A stretch of 64,000 nucleotides of DNA from assembly GCF_003711515.1 (NCBI RefSeq), contig NW_021167082.1:3031691-3095690 (forward strand), written 5' to 3'. The notes beneath the pieces are model-generated. The model was not told the origin of the DNA. It saw nothing but the letters and a program-made list of their open reading frames with translations, and did not search any database. A program made the translations under genes and the position numbers. Positions 59,304 to 64,000 of the stretch are shown here, one piece after another (within the stretch, counting starts at the first letter, position 1; the number at the start of each line of letters is the position of its first letter). This stretch comes from Sodiomyces alkalinus F11 (lineage: Eukaryota > Ascomycota > Sordariomycetes > Glomerellales > Plectosphaerellaceae).

Positions 59304-62300
59304 TTACTTCTGCGAGAAAAACCAGCTACTCCGCTTGTTACCGCCGCCTTCGTTTTGTTGGATGTTGCTAATTGTGGGAATACTCGGCCCCAAAGTGTCG
59401 ACACCGTTATTTCCGCCACCTCCGCGAAGTGGCTTGGCGATGCGAGTGCCGGCGCTCGAGAGGCTGAAATTGCCAAGCGTGGGCGAGGTAAGACCACGAG
59501 TGCTCCCGGTCTTGACTGCCTCGAGCTTTTCCTTGACCGCGGCAAGTTGTACTTCGAATCTGCAAGAAGTCCATTTGTCAGAAGACGATGCAAACAAAGC
59601 TCTGTTCGGCTACATCTGCACCGGGGTGACGACAGTGGGGAAGACACGGATGCCAGGCTTTCATCGAGGTCAAGAGAAAGGAAGGGTACAGGCCCCCAAA
59701 GCAACATGTAAGGGGTGCAGGGAACGTACTTATGGTTCGTAGATGCAAGCTTCTCCTGGCTTTCTTGCAACAAGCTTTCCAGGCTCTGAATCCGCTCGTT
59801 GCGGGCAATGAGTTTTCGCTCTGCAATCGCGACCTCCTTCTTGAGGGCCGAATTTTGCTCGACGAGGTGACGCTGCACTTGGGTAAGCTGTTCGAGATTC
59901 CGCTCGAGAAATGCCATCTTCTTCTGCTGGGCCCGATTATTCGAGGACCGAAGGACGTTGTTGTACTGCTCTCTGGTTTCGTCGAGAGAGATCTCAAGTT
60001 CCACCACGCGTTCGCAGCGATTCTGCAGATCTCGCATTAAACTCTTCTTCATGATATCGAACTCGGCAATTTGTTGCTGAATGGTCTTGCCGTTGGGCAT
60101 GGACGACGCAGTGCCAGACTTGACCCTTTGCTGAAGATCTCCCACCAAAGTCTTCAGCCTGGTATTTTCCGCGGTCTTCTGAGCCACGTCGGCCTTCAGG
60201 GGCTCGATATCTTCGAGCGATGCTGTCTGCTTATTGGCGAGGACATTCTCCAATCGCGCTCTGATATCCTCGACATCCGCCTCCTCAAGATTCCGAGTCA
60301 ATAGTTCTTCGTACTCCCTCTGCACAGCCGCCAGTCTCTCCTCCGCATCCATCCGACGTCGGGATTCCACCTCGCTCGACGAGGAGCTGTACACTGACAG
60401 CTCAGCTTGACGTACAATATCCTGGATCTGCTGCAAAGTCGTTATGAGTGTTTGGAATTCGCCAGGCGAAACAGGGTCGCCACCAGCAGCCCGTTCGCTG
60501 AGCGTCTCCAAGTGGGCCATGGCGTCTGAAATGACCTTCTCACTGTTATTGAAAGTGTCGGCACCGAGATCGAAACCAGCCATCATCTTGGCCATCTTCT
60601 CCGCCTTCTTCCTCTCCTTTTCGTCCAACAGAGCGCTATTCTCTTTGGCGCTTATCTTGGCGTCCAACAAATGCTGTTTGAGCTCGTCTAGCTCGGCGGT
60701 CAACTCCGAGTTCTGCTCCTTTAGGGCGTCGATGGTGATCTGGGCCTCTTTGCTCTCGAAATTCAGGCGCTCCATTTGCATCTTGACCTCGTTGAACTCA
60801 GTCGCCAGTCTCTCGTTCTCCTTGTTCGTCTTGCTGTCATGCTCCTTCAGAAAGGCCAGTTCTTTCTTGGCTTCCTGGAGAGCTTTCTCGGCTGCAGCAT
60901 ATTGGGTCTCCTTTTCCGCAAGCTGGTCTTGAAGTTCATTCTCTCTGCGAAGGAAGTCATCGCGTTCGTCTTTATCGAGTGGTAAACTTGGTGTCCCCGC
61001 GCGATCAGAGATGACAGGCGTCTCCGCCCTGGTCTCAGGCACAAGCCTGGAAGGCGTGGACGGACGAGGCACTTTCGCGTCCGCTCGTGATCCACCGACA
61101 TTCTCAACGGATAGGGGGGGCACCCATTTGTCTTTTGGTACCGACTCCCCCGCACGCCACAGTTGAACCTCCCCTTCCAAGCTCGTAATGTAACTTTCGA
61201 AGTTCGTGAGCTGTCCTCTAGCCTTGCTGAGGAGAGACTTAAGCTCAGCGGGACTCAGCTCCGCATTGACCTTTGCCTTGTTCTTGATGGCCTTCGCTCT
61301 GGTTCCGAACCGCAACGTGCTCAATGTTTCCGAGTCGTTATAGCTACTCGGAGAGCAGTTGATGATGAGAGTTGTGCGGCTGTTACCACCCAAAGACTCT
61401 TGGAGAATCCGGGTCAGTTTCGAGTCCCGGTAAGGAACGTGAGAGGACCTTCCATCCGTAAGTGCATTAATGACCATCCCAAGGGCACTCAAGCTCTTGT
61501 TGATCTTCTTGGCCTCCTCAAGCGTCTGACCGCTTGCGCCAGTTTTGCCGACTTTTTCGCTGCCAGCAAGGTCCACGAGGAAGAGCTGGCCGCTTTTCGC
61601 TGACCCTGTCTCCACATTCTTCTGCGTGACGGTAATAACAAAAATAGAGTGCGACCGGGAGGACTCCTGGTTCATATTTGTGGCGGCGACAGCACGCGCG
61701 TTGCCGCCCCTCCGCATGACTTCGAACACCTCCTGGACGCTCGAAACGTATATCTCCAGCAGGCCCTTGACATAGACGCCCCTGTTCTTTTCCTCGTGTA
61801 CGGGAAGGTTGTCATTCTGGGGGGCGAGGAGATCGCGGATCTTCTCCATGTAAATTTCCATATAGCTGACTCGTACAGTATATTCCATGGTGCCGGGGCT
61901 GGACATGATGCTGGCGAAGATCTGCTCGACAATTCGGGGAATGACGCCCCTCCCCTCATCGTCGTCGATGCTGGAGCCCATCATGGTGTACGATTTGCCG
62001 GCACCTGTCTGGCCGTAGGCAAAGACGGTCCCATTGTAGCCATTAAGAATGTCGTCGACAGTGGATCTGATGGAGAAATCGAAGATGTCGGACTGTTTAC
62101 ATGTCATATCAAACACACGATCGAACGTGAAGGTGCTCTGAGCATCCTTGGACTGAAATATTTGCACGTTAGAAGATGGGGAACGAGTAGTGAGCAACGC
62201 GACAAACAACATACGTCTATGGTACAGGTATCCTCACCGTCGAACGCGACAATGGGCTGACCGCCTGATTCCAGCTCGACCTTGTTCTGGGGCCGGAACC

Positions 62301-62334
62301 GGGCCACAACCTTGATACTGTTGGCGCTAGACAT
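59304..62334 (-). CDS. nkin: Conventional kinesin heavy chain (kinesin-1), 3 exons, 932 aa
   Basis: Plus-end-directed microtubule motor for vesicle and organelle transport in hyphae. Exons are 62334-62215, 62152-59730 and 59559-59304, total 2799 nt including TAA. The start ATG has ACC before it and gives MSSANSIKVVARFRPQ, the expected kinesin N-terminus. Motor domain 1-330: P-loop GQTGAGKS 87-94, switch I NQESSRSH 201-208, switch II DLAGSE 234-239, microtubule-binding HVPYRDSKLTRIL 278-290. The neck (337-373) has the fungal-type Tyr361 and Trp372. A coiled-coil stalk covers about 430-850, with a strongly conserved tail coil at 746-848. The autoinhibitory IAK motif (IAKPLR) is at 888-893. Length fits Neurospora NKIN, near 928 aa from memory. 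No key residue is missing and there are no RIP scars. It stands alone, 0.7 kb from the transposon nest. Long plus-strand frames across it are shadows. Confidence 0.97.
59560..59729 (-). other. Kinesin intron 2 (170 bp, phase 2)
   Basis: Donor GTACGT at 59729, acceptor TTGCAG ending at 59560, branch-like TTCTGAC about 25 nt upstream. Splicing joins NHK to FEVQLAAVKEKLEA, as in other fungal kinesins; reading through would give an unrelated Ser/Arg-rich tail. Confidence 0.92.
62153..62214 (-). other. Kinesin intron 1 (62 bp, phase 0)
   Basis: Donor GTATGT at 62214, acceptor TTTCAG ending at 62153, branch-like TTCTAAC in between. Splicing joins residue 40 (Asp) to Ser41 and restores the kinesin alignment at the beta2 region. 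Confidence 0.93.
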
Positions 62335-62939
62335 GGTAACAATAGGCAACGAAGAGACCAAATGAAATGAGAAAGAGACTCCTACACAGGAGTGCAGTCC
62401 TGGAAGCCAGTGCTGGGCAGTTTGGATGCTACTCGTCCAGGGCCTGGTTGCTGTGACGGGCGAGCAGGAAGATGATGGGGATGAGGTAATAGAAGCCAGC
62501 TATTGTGGTATGCTCACGAGTCGAAGGGAGGTCGGGAAGAAAGGTGCATATCGCTGATCTGTTGCGTAGGAAACTGGAAATCCCCCTGGTGCCAATAGGC
62601 ACAGCAACGTATATTTTGCGGTGCCGGCGACAGCAGTTGGGCTCCGGGTTCCGTTGGAGCGAATTATATGCAGAAAGCAAATTTGAAAAACAGAAAATTA
62701 TTCCGGTCCTTCCATTCACAATGCAGCAAGCAAGCCTGGAAATGTCATCAGTTGCGTCGCCCAGGATCCGCCAGATTGCAAAGAGGTACTGTTAACACGA
62801 CGAGGCGGGGATGGAACCCCTAATTTGTTGGATTATTTGATATGATTAGTTTACTCATCGTCCACCGCCTATCTTTAACCTGTGCAAGGTACAGCAACGT
62901 AGCATTAAGGGTTATGTTGCGTGGAGGCCATACTCCGAC
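62335..62939. promoter_or_regulatory. Unique upstream region of the kinesin gene
   Basis: Contains the 5' UTR and promoter by position. No TATA box or known operator was recognised. Overlapping short frames on both strands (62429-62719 minus, 62505-62795 plus) lack domain content. Composition is normal, without RIP, up to about 62930. Confidence 0.4.
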
Positions 62940-63393
62940 GAAGAGATATATTAAGGACGTTATCTAGTGTAAATATATAAACACGTTATATATAGAGAGC
63001 CGTTATTCCGACTGGAGTTCGATTATAGACCTATAAATTTCATTTTTCGGAATCCTATCTTCTATATATAACTACGTATAGTCGGTTATAACAATTATAA
63101 ATAACTACAATATTGGTTTTAAGGTTTTTATATAGGAACTAATTTAACCTCTTTAGTTAATAAAAGGCAGTAATAGGGAAAATCTTAATAGCTCGGATTA
63201 AGACCCGTTATTCTATTTTCTAGTTAAATCCTACTAATTAAGGTTATATTTGTTAGTATTATTACTACGCTTATCGTATATTAAAATAGCACTTGTATAG
63301 TAAACCTAATAGAGCAGAAATCTCGTGTATATATAAAATACAGTGCCTTTAAAGCGAGCTTCGAAGGGAACTGCTAAGCAGAGGGAGGGAAAC
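62940..63393. other. RIP-degraded AT-rich relic
   Basis: Composition changes sharply to TpA-rich, CpA-poor sequence. No frame was recognised. The right part holds a decayed L-type LTR piece (63280-63340). Confidence 0.6.
63280..63340 (-). repeat. Relic of a family L LTR, inverted relative to its neighbour
   Basis: AGAGCAGAAATCTCGTGTAT at 63310-63329 and the preceding TAAAATAGCACTT match 4039-4090 in order and orientation (LTR on the minus strand), with substitutions and small gaps. It lies 54 bp left of the plus-oriented L LTR at 63394. Confidence 0.7.
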
Positions 63394-63667
63394 TATCGTA
63401 TAGGCAGGACCACGACGTAGTCTATAGGGGATCCAGGGGGGATCCACTCCCTGACTAAGGGCTTCGGACCTCGGGTATTAGGATATAACAGGGGCGGATA
63501 CCGGAAAAGACCGGATAGGATCTAAATAATATAGTACCTATAATAAAGTCTTCACTACCTCAATTAAGGGTATAAGAGACTTATATAGATATAACTTAAT
63601 ATAATATATATATATAAGATTTCTACTCTACTAAGTTAATTATCTAAGTGCCTTTTAAGATACGCTA
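63394..63667 (+). repeat. 5' LTR of family L, right copy (274 bp)
   Basis: Begins TATCGTATAGGCAGGACC, ends ATACGCTA before GTTATAAGCCCGG. Same length as 4027-4300. Confidence 0.82.
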
Positions 63668-63858
63668 GTTATAAGCCCGGTTTATAACGCCTAAATAATA
63701 GATATTAATAAGGCTACCCTTATTCCACTATAAAGAAGTAATTATATTTATATAAGTACTTTAAAATAACTACTATTAACCTAATTAGAGTAATTAAGAG
63801 ATTAATTAACCTACTTATTAATTAACTAACCGATAAACTAATAAAGATATCTTTTAAC

Positions 63859-64000
63859 GTATCTAATACTAAATAGAAGGCCGCCGCTATTACCCTTAGT
63901 AACTAAAAGGATTAGGTGGTATAGGAGCACGCCGTGCGCGGTAAATCTACCTTGTACTAGGAAAACTATCTTAATTAAGCTAAGCGATGAGGAGGCCGAT
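63859..64000 (+). pseudogene. Family L gag, N-terminal piece
   Basis: Reads KAAAITLSN from about 63874 and VRGKSTLY near 63935, matching the gag start of the left copy (3828 leftward). The expected start codon is not ATG. TAG/TAA stops are present. Cut by the window end. Confidence 0.65.

Larger units (their letters stand above)
63394..64000 (+). mobile_element. Copia-type element, family L, right copy, truncated by window edge
   Basis: Inverted relative to the copy at 1-4300. LTR, primer-binding region and the beginning of gag are present; the rest is outside the window. Confidence 0.85.

Noticed and set aside
59225..59559. Read-through C-terminus of the kinesin large exon without intron 2
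   Set aside because: It gives an unrelated Ser/Arg-rich tail, whereas splicing at GTACGT...TTGCAG restores the conserved tail with the IAK motif.
59194..62260. Several long plus-strand frames (up to 203 codons) and extra minus frames over the kinesin gene
   Set aside because: They overlap the clearly conserved kinesin exons in other frames; GC-rich coding DNA commonly yields such shadows.
62429..62795. Two overlapping short frames upstream of the kinesin gene
   Set aside because: No domain, no conserved start context, and each overlaps the other on the opposite strand.

Overview
This window is repeat-rich chromatin from a filamentous ascomycete (Pezizomycotina, probably Sordariomycetes). 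Two lines of evidence support this. The single intact host gene is a fungal conventional kinesin (kinesin-1) of Neurospora type, with short GT-AG introns and CTRAY-like branch points. Almost everything else is transposon sequence scarred by repeat-induced point mutation (RIP): CpA and TpG are nearly gone from long stretches, TpA is abundant, CpG is kept, and coding frames are broken almost only by TAA/TAG codons that used to be CAA, CAG or TGG. No tRNA, rRNA or CRISPR array was seen.

Layout. 1-4300 is the left end of a Ty1/copia element (family L, minus strand); a second L copy in the opposite orientation starts at 63394 and runs off the right end. Between them, about 4.3-58.6 kb is a nest of retrotransposons that can be unpicked by matching LTR pairs and target-site duplications (TSDs). 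The outermost recognisable host is a copia-A copy whose 3' end is 57550-58634. Into it went copia C1 (pieces at 25153-25963, 33660-33842, 53445-53480, 53737-57549). Into C1 went gypsy E (25964-33659, TSD CATAA/TATAA), a minus-strand copia A (33843-53444, TSD AACAT), a solo LTR (53481-53736, TSD ATATT) and probably a plus-strand copia A (about 4306-25152). The plus-strand copia A was itself hit by gypsy B (4840-13885, TSD CTCGG) and a Tad-like LINE (18020-24643, 13-bp TSD). The minus-strand copia A was hit by copia C2 (34964-41823, TSD GTTAC) and gypsy D (45826-52863, no clear TSD).

The three gypsy elements are chromoviruses: each keeps a recognisable chromodomain after its integrase. The most interesting feature is what follows. 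Between pol and the 3' LTR each has 1.4-2.8 kb of extra DNA, and in B and D this holds a degraded gene on the opposite strand. Both antisense genes encode two cysteine clusters, then a GTAAGT splice donor in the same phase right after the second cluster, then a coiled-coil or low-complexity tail. An antisense gene can keep its introns through retrotransposition because the genomic RNA is made from the other strand. Gypsy E has a weaker candidate in the same place.

58635-62939 is an island of unique, non-RIP DNA holding the kinesin gene (minus strand, exons 62334-62215, 62152-59730, 59559-59304; 932 residues). 62940-63393 is old RIP-degraded DNA ending in a relic of an L-type LTR, followed by the right-hand L element. 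All domain calls come from reading translations by eye; boundaries of degraded genes are approximate.
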